Source of the DNA: F1-120-MAGs238 sp964484185
Lineage (GTDB): Bacteria; Planctomycetota; Phycisphaerae; Phycisphaerales; UBA1924
Reading direction: 5' to 3'
Assembly (NCBI GenBank): GCA_964484185.1
Contig: CAZAEQ010000035.1
Location: forward strand, 1 to 45,344
Length of the DNA stretch: 45,344 nt
The notes below the pieces were generated by a model. That model worked only from the letters and a program-made list of their open reading frames with translations, searched no databases and was not told where the DNA came from. Below, in pieces: positions 24,997-32,703 of the stretch. Every line of letters begins with the position of its first letter. Within the stretch, counting starts at the first letter, position 1. Both the position numbers and the translations under genes were made by a program.

Positions 24997-25044
24997 CTGC
25001 TGGAGTGGGTGGGGAGTGGCCCTGAGCAAGACGAACCGGGTTGA
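24937..25044 (+). pseudogene. Truncated zinc-ribbon membrane protein paralog
   Basis: A 35-codon frame starting at GTG 24937, four bases overlapping the previous stop. Its first 19 codons (VRRLPKLRKVCKWTGLVLS) are identical in DNA to the start of the intact gene at 25646. It then loses part of the first helix and runs WVGSGPEQDEPG to a stop, with no extracytoplasmic domain, second helix or cysteine ribbon. It is best read as the 5' remnant of a duplicated copy. A 12-bp perfect hairpin follows directly at 25045-25077. Confidence 0.75.
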
Positions 25045-25077
25045 TGAAGAGGGAGACGAGGCCCCTCTCCCTCTTCA
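25045..25077. repeat. Strong hairpin after the truncated paralog
   Basis: TGAAGAGGGAGA at 25045-25056 pairs perfectly with TCTCCCTCTTCA at 25066-25077, with a 9-nt loop. It begins one base past the stop of the gene remnant. No T-run follows on either side, so an ordinary rho-independent terminator is not clear. It may be a scar of the element or deletion that truncated the copy. Confidence 0.6.
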
Positions 25078-25139
25078 AACATCTCCCTCTACCCCCAACC
25101 CCTCCGTGGCGCACTGCGGGTAAAGGATATCATTCGCCG

Positions 25140-25649
25140 ATGAAGCCGCACCCCAAACTTCGCAAGGCGTTGAAATGGTTATGTGCGAGCGTTTGTGCTG
25201 CGATTATGTTCGTAAGCCTTGTGACGTTGTGGCTGCCGCTGAACCTTAAGAGCTTCGGTCACCGCTTCGACTTCGGCCATCACCACGAGGTTCAAATCAG
25301 CTCTGGAGCATTGGTGATGTACCACATGCGCTTACCACCATTCCCGGGGGCCCCTTCCAGCGTCTTTGAGTTTGCACCCATAAGTGATATCGCATGGACA
25401 AAATTCTACGGAGATCCATCTGCCGTGTGGGTGCAGGTTCCGGTTCGCAATCGATCGGGATTCATCGCCTCGGTGCCGCTGTGGATGTTTGTGGCCGCTT
25501 CCGCGGGTCTGACCTCGCTCCTTTGGTGGAGGGACCGTTCAATCGAGAGGCGTATCGCGTCGGGAATGTGTCCACAGTGCGGCTATAACAGGCTCGGACT
25601 GGAGAAGGCATCGAAGTGCCCCGAATGCGGCGCAGGGGTGAAGGCGTGA
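25140..25649 (+). CDS. Two-helix membrane protein with C-terminal zinc ribbon (family copy 2)
   Basis: A 169-residue paralog: first helix ALKWLCASVCAAIMFVSLV preceded by PKLRKALKW, an extracytoplasmic segment rich in His near residues 45-52 (GHRFDFGHHHEV), a second helix SVPLWMFVAASAGLTSLLWW, then the ribbon CPQCGYNRLGL...CPECGAGVKA. The first 16 bases of its PKLRK coding sequence are also shared with the other family members. ATG 25140 is chosen because it aligns the first helix with the paralogs; the frame is open upstream to 25041 without similarity. Its stop overlaps the next start by GTGA. Function unknown. Confidence 0.77.
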   Translation: MKPHPKLRKALKWLCASVCAAIMFVSLVTLWLPLNLKSFGHRFDFGHHHEVQISSGALVMYHMRLPPFPGAPSSVFEFAPISDIAWTKFYGDPSAVWVQVPVRNRSGFIASVPLWMFVAASAGLTSLLWWRDRSIERRIASGMCPQCGYNRLGLEKASKCPECGAGVKA

Positions 25650-25705
25650 GGCGATTGCCCAAACTTCGCAAGGTGTGCAAATGGACTGGATTGGTCCTGT
25701 CGGTG
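25629..25705 (+). repeat. 77-bp direct duplication, copy 2
   Basis: The second identical copy of the stretch at 24920-24996. Here it joins two intact genes: the ribbon end of copy 2 and the start of copy 3. The parent of the duplication is therefore more likely this junction, with 24920-25044 the incomplete derivative. Confidence 0.9.
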
Positions 25706-26119
25706 ATGTTGCTGGTGGTGTGGGTGGGGAGCGGATGGTATGGTCTCAGTTGCAAGGTACTGTCCGACCGCCTCAACATCACGTTCTTTCAACACGGACA
25801 ATTTGGCGTCACCTGCCAGAACACTCCCATTGAAGGCTTCGACGGAGTTTCGTTCGGACGAATTGGCGACGGGCCACGACTGTTTCGGACCTTTCAATGG
25901 GGGGAATATGCCTACACCACTCCTCAGGGGAGTGTCATCGACACGGTGCGATGCGTATACGTCCCGTTGTGGCTTCCGCTTCTGATTTGCATAGCGAGTA
26001 CCGCGTGCCCTTGGTACTGCGACCGACGCCTCTCAAAGCCCGGCCTCTGCAAGCAATGCAGCTACGACATGCGCGGGCTTGAGGTGTGTCCGGAGTGTGG
26101 CGTGGCGGTGAAAGCGTGA
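25646..26119 (+). CDS. Two-helix membrane protein with C-terminal zinc ribbon (family copy 3)
   Basis: A 157-residue paralog starting at GTG 25646, which overlaps the previous stop by four bases with AAGG upstream, so it is translationally coupled. It has a first helix (KWTGLVLSVMLLVVWVGSGW), an extracytoplasmic part of about 75 residues, a second helix (VPLWLPLLICIASTACPWYC) and a ribbon (CKQCSYDMRGLEVCPECG) ending AVKA. The ribbon has lost one spacer residue pair relative to copy 2 but keeps four cysteines. A frame beginning with ATG at 25616 overlaps copy 2 by more and has no family similarity there. Function unknown. Confidence 0.77.
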   Translation: MRRLPKLRKVCKWTGLVLSVMLLVVWVGSGWYGLSCKVLSDRLNITFFQHGQFGVTCQNTPIEGFDGVSFGRIGDGPRLFRTFQWGEYAYTTPQGSVIDTVRCVYVPLWLPLLICIASTACPWYCDRRLSKPGLCKQCSYDMRGLEVCPECGVAVKA

Positions 26120-26141
26120 TATGAATGATCGGAGGGCTTCG

Positions 26142-26327
26142 AGCCCCAACGGGGCGCATTAGTCACAGCCCAGGGCGCGAGCCCTGGGTACGGGTCGCAC
26201 GCGTTCTGAGCCCTGAAGGGGCGAGCTAGTTGTGAATCGTGCGTCATGCGGACCGATTGAGTCGCCCCGTTGGGGCTTTGGGTCAATGGGGACGCGTACC
26301 CAGGGCTCCGCGGACTTCGCCCTGGGC
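26142..26327. repeat. Large inverted repeat of hairpin modules (REP-like)
   Basis: The gap 26120-26364 contains two hairpin modules on the left that recur in inverse order on the right. AGCCCCAACGGGGCG at 26142-26156 is the exact reverse complement of 26263-26277. CCCAGGGC/GCCCTGGG at 26169-26188 reappears at 26299-26326 with a longer loop (CCGCGGACTTC). The centre (26197-26262) holds GCCCTGAAGGGGC and unique sequence. The arrangement looks like a non-autonomous palindromic element, distinct from the hairpins at 3.8-4.1 kb. No transposase is nearby. Confidence 0.75.
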
Positions 26328-26364
26328 TATGACTAGGCCGCACCGTTGGTGCTTAAGAGGTCGG

Positions 26365-28515
26365 TTACTCGACGTTCAGGTTCGCAATGAAGTTGTTGAG
26401 GTCGTTGCGGAGGGATTCGTGGGAGGCGCGGGCTGCGGCCAGTTCCTGGTTTAGGGTTTCGAGGCGAGTTTCCTGGTCGTTGAGTTTGGTCATGTAGCGG
26501 CGGTAGAGGTCGCTGGTTTTGTCGATTGATGTGAGGTTCTGGCGGACGCGATTCTGGTCTTCGCTGATGCCGGCCTTTTCCTTTTCGAGTTCGTTGAGTT
26601 TGCGCTGGGCGTCGATGACCAACTGGTTGCGGCGAGAAGCGTCGCGGTATGCGTCCAGGACTGCTTTGCTGACTTTGCCCTCGGTTGAGTAGCGCGTGAG
26701 CATGCCGATATCGAAGCCCAGGAGTTCGAGGGTTGAGTACTGGACTGTTTCCTGGACCACTTTGAGGCTACCGGCTTTGCCTGCATCGAGCGGGAGTTCG
26801 AAGCGGAAGAGGTTGTTAGTTTCTTCGCTGGGCTTCTTGGGTTCGATGAGGTCGGCGAATCCGTCTTTGGGGTGTTCGATCAGGACGGTGCGGCCGCGTT
26901 TTGAGTCTTTATTGGAGAAGGAGTATTCGATGGAGCGGCGGTATGTATATGTGTGTTCGAGGAGGCCGCTCACGATGCGGACCTTGCGGAGTGACTGGTT
27001 GTTGTCTTCTTTGACCTGACTGGCGACATCGAGATCGACGGCGTACGCGAGCAGGCGCTTGTCTCCCGGCGAGACGTGGCCGATCTGTGCATCGCCGGCG
27101 TAGATGCCGGTGTCGAAGACCGCGACGGGGCCGGGGAGGAGTTGAGCGGCGGTGGAATTGGTGAGTTCGACGCCGCGCATTGGGTGTTCTGAGCCATCAG
27201 CGCGATTGAAGATCGAGAGGCGGCGGCCGTCGATGGAACTGGTGATGATGGGGAGCATGCTGCTGCGCTGACGCTGGATGGTGACGGGTGAGACGAGTTC
27301 ATACTGGAAGACTTCGCCGGTTTCGACGGCTTGGGCTTGAGCCTGGGCGGCGTAGCCAGTCATGTCGTCGGCCGAGATTGATGCGGGAGGTGCGCCGGCT
27401 TTGTCGTACTGCAGTTCGAGTCCGGCCTCCATGCGTTTGCGGCCTTCGGTGCCGGCAGAACGCGCCGGAGCGGGGGAACCGGGAGCAGCTCGTCCCGGAT
27501 CTCTGTTCGCCTGCTCAGAAGGGGAGATGCCCTTGCCCAGGTCGTAGATGCGCGGCGCGACGCCGGGGACCGTGGGGACGGGGACGGTGGGGCGAGCGAC
27601 GTAGAGCGGCTCATACAAATCCATCTTGAAGCTCACCGGGCGGCCGGAGACGAGCGAGAGCTTGATGTTCTGCCAATCTTCATCTGTCGTGTTCTCGACA
27701 ATCGCCCAGCCTTGGATCTGTGGCGCAGAGACTTTGTCGTTGGCATTGGGCTTTTCATCGGGAAGGACGAGGCGATAGCTGGCCTTCCACACGGGAAGTT
27801 CGTGGACGTAGGAGATGACGATGTCGCGGGCTCCCTCGCCGCGGAAGCCGATCTCGACGGTCTTGGTGCGCTCAGCGCGATACTCGGCGAGTGCGGCGAG
27901 AGCTTTATTGAGTTCAGCTTGGAGAGCTTGGTCGCTCAAGGTGAATGAGCGGATGGAGTCGAGGTTGACGGAGCGGATGCCGCCGCTGGTGATGATGTTG
28001 GCGAATGGAATATTGACCGAGGTGTTCTTGCCCTGATCCAGGCGCGTCTCGGTGCGATTCTCGACGCTGAGGATGACGCCGGTGACGCTGCCATCGGTGG
28101 TGACGAGCGTGGCTTCGCTGCCGCGGAGGCGCGAGACGAGTTCGGAGAACTTGGGATTGTCAGCGACGTTGATGGCGAACGAAGCGAGGCGGCGCTCGAG
28201 CGGGTCTTTGGAGCCGTAGCTGGCGCCTTCGATGGTGCCGCCGCTCTTGTCGAGGATGACCATGGATTTGAGAATGTCGTTGATGGTGTCGGTGTTGAAG
28301 CGAAGCTGGACCTTGGCGTTGTTGTTGATAATGCCGTTGCGCTGGAAGGAGCCAACGCCGGAGCGGTAGAGGGTGAGGCGGGAGAGCGGGATGGAGGTGC
28401 CGGAGATGACTTCGCTGTTGGGGGCGTTTGCCGCAGGTTGGGCGAGAGAGGTTGAGGGGATGGCGGCGAGGCCGGCGAAAGTGATGAGGAACGCGGCGGA
28501 AATGGGACGAAGCAT
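26365..28515 (-). CDS. Secreted DUF4139 domain protein
   Basis: A 716-residue exported protein with a signal peptide (LITFAGLAAIPSTSLAQ). Residues 40-190 hold a beta-rich N-terminal domain (SRLTLYRSGVGSFQRNG, DILKSMVILDKSGG). The DUF4139 region covers about residues 215-620, with GARDIVISYVHELPVWKASYRLVLP and WAIVENTTDEDWQNIKLSLVSGRPVSF, phrases typical of that family. A Pro/Ala/Arg-rich linker interrupts it near residues 335-365. The last 80 residues are a coiled coil (QRKLNELEKEKAGISEDQN, LNDQETRLETLNQELAAAR). AAGGAG six bases before ATG 28515 supports the start. Its role is unknown, probably in the envelope. It diverges from pstS. Confidence 0.87.
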   Translation of the reverse strand: MLRPISAAFLITFAGLAAIPSTSLAQPAANAPNSEVISGTSIPLSRLTLYRSGVGSFQRNGIINNNAKVQLRFNTDTINDILKSMVILDKSGGTIEGASYGSKDPLERRLASFAINVADNPKFSELVSRLRGSEATLVTTDGSVTGVILSVENRTETRLDQGKNTSVNIPFANIITSGGIRSVNLDSIRSFTLSDQALQAELNKALAALAEYRAERTKTVEIGFRGEGARDIVISYVHELPVWKASYRLVLPDEKPNANDKVSAPQIQGWAIVENTTDEDWQNIKLSLVSGRPVSFKMDLYEPLYVARPTVPVPTVPGVAPRIYDLGKGISPSEQANRDPGRAAPGSPAPARSAGTEGRKRMEAGLELQYDKAGAPPASISADDMTGYAAQAQAQAVETGEVFQYELVSPVTIQRQRSSMLPIITSSIDGRRLSIFNRADGSEHPMRGVELTNSTAAQLLPGPVAVFDTGIYAGDAQIGHVSPGDKRLLAYAVDLDVASQVKEDNNQSLRKVRIVSGLLEHTYTYRRSIEYSFSNKDSKRGRTVLIEHPKDGFADLIEPKKPSEETNNLFRFELPLDAGKAGSLKVVQETVQYSTLELLGFDIGMLTRYSTEGKVSKAVLDAYRDASRRNQLVIDAQRKLNELEKEKAGISEDQNRVRQNLTSIDKTSDLYRRYMTKLNDQETRLETLNQELAAARASHESLRNDLNNFIANLNVE

Positions 28516-28604
28516 GAATGACTCCTTGGGAGCAATGGTTATCGACAGGTTAGGGGCAATGGGCCCCGTTTATGTAACGCGCGAGTTTTGAAAGCGTTCA
28601 GTGG

Positions 28605-28667
28605 CCTGTCAGGGGCCGTGACAAGGCCGTGACACCATTTGCGCACAGTGTGAGCCAGTCTTAACGA
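28605..28667 (+). promoter_or_regulatory. Pho-box-like 11-bp triple repeat and candidate promoter of pstS
   Basis: Three direct half-sites begin at 28605, 28616 and 28627, exactly 11 bp apart: CCTGTCA, CCGTGACA and CCGTGACA. An 11-bp period is the geometry of PhoB-type sites, although the letters differ from the enterobacterial CTGTCAT. Directly after it, TTGCGC (28639-28644) and TAACGA (28662-28667) are 17 bp apart and could be -35 and -10 boxes. The position, about 130 bases before pstS, fits phosphate control. The match is inference. Confidence 0.45.
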
Positions 28668-28767
28668 TGTCTTCATGTTAAATAAAGCGACTTTCGTGTA
28701 TGTGCTGCCTCTGATTCAGTGCCTCAAAAAGCTCGTGTGGGCACAGATGAGGCATTTGGAGAGATTC

Positions 28768-29724
28768 ATGCGCAAGCTACTTTGCATGTCAGCCGTCGCG
28801 GTGTCGATGGTGTTGGGTACTACCGCTATGGCACAAACGCTCGATGAGAGCCTGCCGGACTACAAGGCGACCGAAGGCGTTTCGGGCTCTGTTAAGAGCA
28901 TCGGCTCTGACACCATGAACAACATCATGACACACTGGGGCGAGACTCTGAAGAAGTTCTACCCCAGCGTGACGATTCAGATTGAAGGAAAGGGTTCGGG
29001 CACCGCTCCCACCGCACTGATCGAAGGACAGGCACAGTTTGGCCCGATGAGCCGCCCGATGAAGGCGAAAGAGTCGGATGATTTCGAGAAGAAGTTTGGA
29101 TACAAGCCGACAGGTCTTCGGACGGCGATCGACTGTCTCGCGGTGTATGTCCACAAGGACTGCCCGCTCGAAACAGTGAGCATGGAGCAGTTGCAGAAGC
29201 TGTTCTCAGTGGCTGGACCGGAAATGACCTGGGACCAGTTGGGTGTGAAAGATGCAAAGTACAAGGGCAAGCCGGTTTCGCTGTACGGTCGTAACTCCGC
29301 TTCAGGCACATACGGATACTTTAAGGAGCACGCTCTTGGCGGCAAGGATTTCAAGGCAACTGTGAAGGAGCAGCCCGGATCATCAGGCGTTGTGGCCGGT
29401 ATCGCAGCAGATACTTATGGAATTGGATACTCAGGGATCGGCTACAAGACTGCAGATGTGAAGGCTCTGAAGGTTTCTGACAAGTCTGGCGTTGCTACGG
29501 CTCCTAGCGCGGAAACTGCGTACTCGGGCGAGTATCCGATCGCACGGTTCCTGTATGTCTATATCAATCATGACTCAAAGAAGGCGCTGGACCCCCTGCG
29601 TGCGGAGTTCATCAAGCTCATGTTCTCAAAGGCGGGACAAGAGGCTGTGATCAAGGACGGATTCATCCCGGTCACTGGCGAAATCGCACGGGAAGAACTG
29701 ACGAAGCTTGGCCTCATCAAGTAA
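28768..29724 (+). CDS. pstS: Phosphate ABC transporter substrate-binding protein PstS
   Basis: A periplasmic phosphate-binding protein of 318 residues. The signal peptide is MRKLLCMSAVAVSMVLGTTAMA. The PstS features are GSVKSIGSDTMNNIM at the phosphate-binding N-terminal loop, IEGKGSGTAPTALIEGQAQFGPMSRPM, YGRNSASGTYGYFKEH and QPGSSGVVAGIAADTYGIGYSG. No lipobox is visible, so it is probably soluble in the periplasm. Upstream in-frame ATG at 28675 gives a leader without signal features; ATG 28768 has GGAGAG before it. It is first in pstSCAB, and a Pho-box-like repeat lies upstream. The length is normal for the family. Confidence 0.93.
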   Translation: MRKLLCMSAVAVSMVLGTTAMAQTLDESLPDYKATEGVSGSVKSIGSDTMNNIMTHWGETLKKFYPSVTIQIEGKGSGTAPTALIEGQAQFGPMSRPMKAKESDDFEKKFGYKPTGLRTAIDCLAVYVHKDCPLETVSMEQLQKLFSVAGPEMTWDQLGVKDAKYKGKPVSLYGRNSASGTYGYFKEHALGGKDFKATVKEQPGSSGVVAGIAADTYGIGYSGIGYKTADVKALKVSDKSGVATAPSAETAYSGEYPIARFLYVYINHDSKKALDPLRAEFIKLMFSKAGQEAVIKDGFIPVTGEIAREELTKLGLIK

Positions 29725-29751
29725 GCTGTTTGATTCGAAGACAAACCCACA

Positions 29752-29779
29752 TGACCGGCTGCCGAGAGGTGGCCGGTCA
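29752..29779 (+). terminator. Hairpin between pstS and pstC (possible attenuator)
   Basis: TGACCGGC at 29752-29759 pairs perfectly with GCCGGTCA at 29772-29779, loop of 12 nt, followed by ACTTTGTT. The T content after the stem is weak, so it may be a partial terminator or mRNA-stabilising hairpin. It could let PstS be made in excess over the permease, as is common in pst operons. Confidence 0.55.
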
Positions 29780-29850
29780 ACTTTGTTGAAAGCGGCGGAC
29801 GATTGTCGGCGGCCGCGGTGTTCCAGGAGATACGCTCTAGCCCAATCCAC

Positions 29851-32691
29851 ATGCCGGTACCACGTCAAGAGCATCGCCTCCGCCGCACAAGCCCGCAGGT
29901 TCACCTGTGGGATCGTCTCGCGGGCATGGTGATCAGCGTGGGCGGCGTGTTTGTGATTGTGGCGGTGCTGGGGATTTGTCTTTTCCTGGCTGCGAGTGTT
30001 GTGCCGCTGTTTAAGTCGGGAACGTTGTCGGAAGGTGAGTCGGTGCAGTTGGCATCGCCGACAGAATTTGCCGCGTTCACCACTGATGAGTACCAATTGA
30101 TTTCGCTTGGGATCGGGCCCGATGGATTGGCGATTGCATCGCATCTGGGCGGCGGCGAGGAATTGAAGCGGACACAGCTAGGTGCGGCTGGAGCGGCCAC
30201 GACTGTGGTTTCGTTTGATGCGGCAACGGGATTGCTTGCAATTGGTCGAAACGATGGAAGCGTGCAGCTTGGCAAGGTGAGCTTTGAATCGGAACTGTTG
30301 AGTCAGGATCAGGTGAGTGAATCGGCCAAAGGCATGGTGATCGGCACATCGATCGTGCATGCGGGTGAGGCTGGAAACAGCGTGATCAGGCGGCAGGCGA
30401 TCGATCAATATCGCAGAGTTTCGGTGACGATCGACTTGCGCGATCCGGTGATGCTCAAGCAGGGTGAAGGCGCTGTCAAACGAATTGATTATCGCGCCAG
30501 AGGAGAGAACGAATATCTGCTGGCGATGCGGGAGCGCGGGGCGGCGAGTCTGAATCAGGTTCGCACGATTCGTCCACTGGGCGGCGGGAAACCGCGCGTT
30601 CGGTTGTCGGATCATCCGGTCCCGTTTTCGCAACCTGATCCCGAGCATGGGTTGCCGGACTGGGCGTTTGTGAATGGTGATGGAACTTCGGTGTTGATGT
30701 TGTGGCGAGATGGCATCTATCAGCGTTATGCCTGCCGCAATCCAGACAGCACGCCGATTTCCCTTGCGGAAAACATGACATTGGTCGTGGGAACGAAGAT
30801 TCAGCAGGCGACGATGGGACTGGGTGGGCTGGCACTGCTGATGGGCGATGACAAGGGAACGTTGCACTCGGCGTTCGCGGCGGTTGAACCCGCATCGTTT
30901 TCGACAGATGGGTTGAAGACGGTGGTTTCGCATCGTCTTCAACTTTCTGATGCGGCGATTACGGCGATTGGGATCGGTACACGAGATCGATCGGTTGCTG
31001 TGGGAGATGCGGCGGGCGGCGTGCATGTCGTGAATATCACCAGCGAGAAGAATGTCGCGGATACTAAGCTGACGATCGCGGGACCGGTGAAGGCCGTGAC
31101 AGTCGCGCCGAAGTTTGATGCGATCGTGGCGGTAGGGGATGCGGGCAAGGGTGAGCGATGGGAGCTTGACCCGGGACATCCGGATGCGAGCTTTAAGTCG
31201 CTTTTTGGCAAGGTGCATTATGAGGGGACTACAGAACCTTCATTTGTGTACCAGTCTACGTCAGGCGAGGATTCATCAGAGCCAAAGCTAAGTCTTGTGC
31301 CGCTGATACTGGGGACTGTGAAGGCGACGATCTTTGCGATGTTGTTTGCTGCTCCGCTCGGCATTCTCGCAGCGGTGTATACCAGCGAGTTTGTGCGGCC
31401 AGATGCACGCAAGATACTAAAGCCATCGATTGAAATGATGGCATCGCTTCCGAGCGTGGTGCTTGGGTTTATTACAGCGTTGATTGTCGCGCCCTGGGTG
31501 GCCGAGCACCTGCCATCGATCATGCTCGCGTTTTTTGTGGTGCCGATGGGTGTGATGCTGGGTGGGTATTTGTGGCAATTGATTCCGCCGGCGACAGAGC
31601 GGCGCGTTCCGACGCTTGCCAAGTTTGGGTGCATTGCGTTGTGTGCGCTGGCGGGAGTTTCTATTTCGGCGTTGATTGCACCGACGATTGAGAAGCAGTT
31701 GTTTGGTCCAACGCAGCGCGACCTGTATGTACTTGGTGGGTCGTATTCGCCGGTTGATCGCGATTCGATACCGGGCTGGGTCGGCGGGCGCACCCAGATG
31801 GAACCGAACGATGAGCGGCGGCTTCGCAATGAGACGGGGTGGTATTTCCGTGATGGGCGAGTGGTGATGGCGCAGACGCCGCGGAATGAGGCGGAAACTG
31901 CAACGATGCAGGCGAATCTGGTTGGGGTTGAACTTGCCAAGCCAAGTCTGCGGTCGTGGTTGGACGGAAATGTCGGCGCGGTGTGGCCGGGTTGGTTTGT
32001 GGTGTTGTTCCCGGTTGGCGCGGTGGGAGCGGGGCTGCTTGATCGGACGCTTCGCGGGCGCGGGGTGTATGCGAAAGTTGATCTGATGCCGCGGAAACTG
32101 GGCGCGGTGATCTATCTGGGTAAGTTCATCGCATCGGTGATTGCAGCGGCTGCGATTGCGGCAGCGGCCGCGGTGCTGGTAGCATCGGTCGGGCTGGACT
32201 CGCGAGATTTTATATTCGGGTCGTTCAGTCAACGAAATACGCTGGTGGTCGGCATCATGATGGGGTTCGCGATCATTCCGATTATCTTTACGATTTCGGA
32301 AGATGCGATGCGAAGCGTGCCCGCGCAGTTGCGGACAGCTTCGCTTGGCGCAGGTGCGACGCCGTGGCAAACGGCTCTGCGGATTGTGGTGCCCGTCGCA
32401 GGGTCGGGCATTTTCTCAGCGATCATGATTGGGCTGGGGCGAGCGACCGGTGAAACGATGATCGTGGTGATGGCGACTGGAAACACCGCGAGCATGGATT
32501 GGAATTTGTTCTCGGGGTTCAGGACGTTGTCTGCGAATATCGCGGTTGAACTTCCGGAGGCTGCGCAGGACACAACGCATTATCGAGTGTTGTTCTTGTG
32601 CGGACTGGTACTGTTTGCGATGACGTTTGTTTTAAACACGAGCGCGGAAATTGTGAGACAAAGAGTGCGAAGGAGGAATGCCGCGTTGTAA
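29851..32691 (+). CDS. pstC: Phosphate ABC transporter permease PstC, oversized
   Basis: A membrane permease for phosphate uptake. It has 946 residues, about three times the usual PstC size of about 300. An N-terminal membrane helix near residues 25-50 (MVISVGGVFVIVAVLGICLFL) is followed by about 420 non-membrane residues with propeller-like repeats (DAATGLLAIGRNDGSVQLGK; DAAGGVHVVNI). The permease domain starts near residue 480 (LILGTVKATIFAMLFAAPLGI) and contains MASLPSVVLGF. A 90-residue insertion at about 615-705 interrupts the helices. The EAA-type loop SLGAGATPWQTALRIVVPVAGSG is intact. ATG 29851 is chosen; an upstream ATG (29803) is possible. PstA follows after 12 bases. Confidence 0.9.
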   Translation: MPVPRQEHRLRRTSPQVHLWDRLAGMVISVGGVFVIVAVLGICLFLAASVVPLFKSGTLSEGESVQLASPTEFAAFTTDEYQLISLGIGPDGLAIASHLGGGEELKRTQLGAAGAATTVVSFDAATGLLAIGRNDGSVQLGKVSFESELLSQDQVSESAKGMVIGTSIVHAGEAGNSVIRRQAIDQYRRVSVTIDLRDPVMLKQGEGAVKRIDYRARGENEYLLAMRERGAASLNQVRTIRPLGGGKPRVRLSDHPVPFSQPDPEHGLPDWAFVNGDGTSVLMLWRDGIYQRYACRNPDSTPISLAENMTLVVGTKIQQATMGLGGLALLMGDDKGTLHSAFAAVEPASFSTDGLKTVVSHRLQLSDAAITAIGIGTRDRSVAVGDAAGGVHVVNITSEKNVADTKLTIAGPVKAVTVAPKFDAIVAVGDAGKGERWELDPGHPDASFKSLFGKVHYEGTTEPSFVYQSTSGEDSSEPKLSLVPLILGTVKATIFAMLFAAPLGILAAVYTSEFVRPDARKILKPSIEMMASLPSVVLGFITALIVAPWVAEHLPSIMLAFFVVPMGVMLGGYLWQLIPPATERRVPTLAKFGCIALCALAGVSISALIAPTIEKQLFGPTQRDLYVLGGSYSPVDRDSIPGWVGGRTQMEPNDERRLRNETGWYFRDGRVVMAQTPRNEAETATMQANLVGVELAKPSLRSWLDGNVGAVWPGWFVVLFPVGAVGAGLLDRTLRGRGVYAKVDLMPRKLGAVIYLGKFIASVIAAAAIAAAAAVLVASVGLDSRDFIFGSFSQRNTLVVGIMMGFAIIPIIFTISEDAMRSVPAQLRTASLGAGATPWQTALRIVVPVAGSGIFSAIMIGLGRATGETMIVVMATGNTASMDWNLFSGFRTLSANIAVELPEAAQDTTHYRVLFLCGLVLFAMTFVLNTSAEIVRQRVRRRNAAL

Positions 32692-32703
32692 GCGGCGAAC
32701 TTT

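Noticed and set aside
25616..25645. ATG at 25616 as start of the third zinc-ribbon gene
   Set aside because: It overlaps the previous gene's ribbon and encodes Arg-rich residues not shared by paralogs; the coupled GTG at 25646 fits better.
30178..31218. A 346-codon minus-strand frame opposite pstC
   Set aside because: It is the antisense of a well-supported gene with Arg/His-rich composition, a common artefact of this codon usage. The same holds for 31417-32370.
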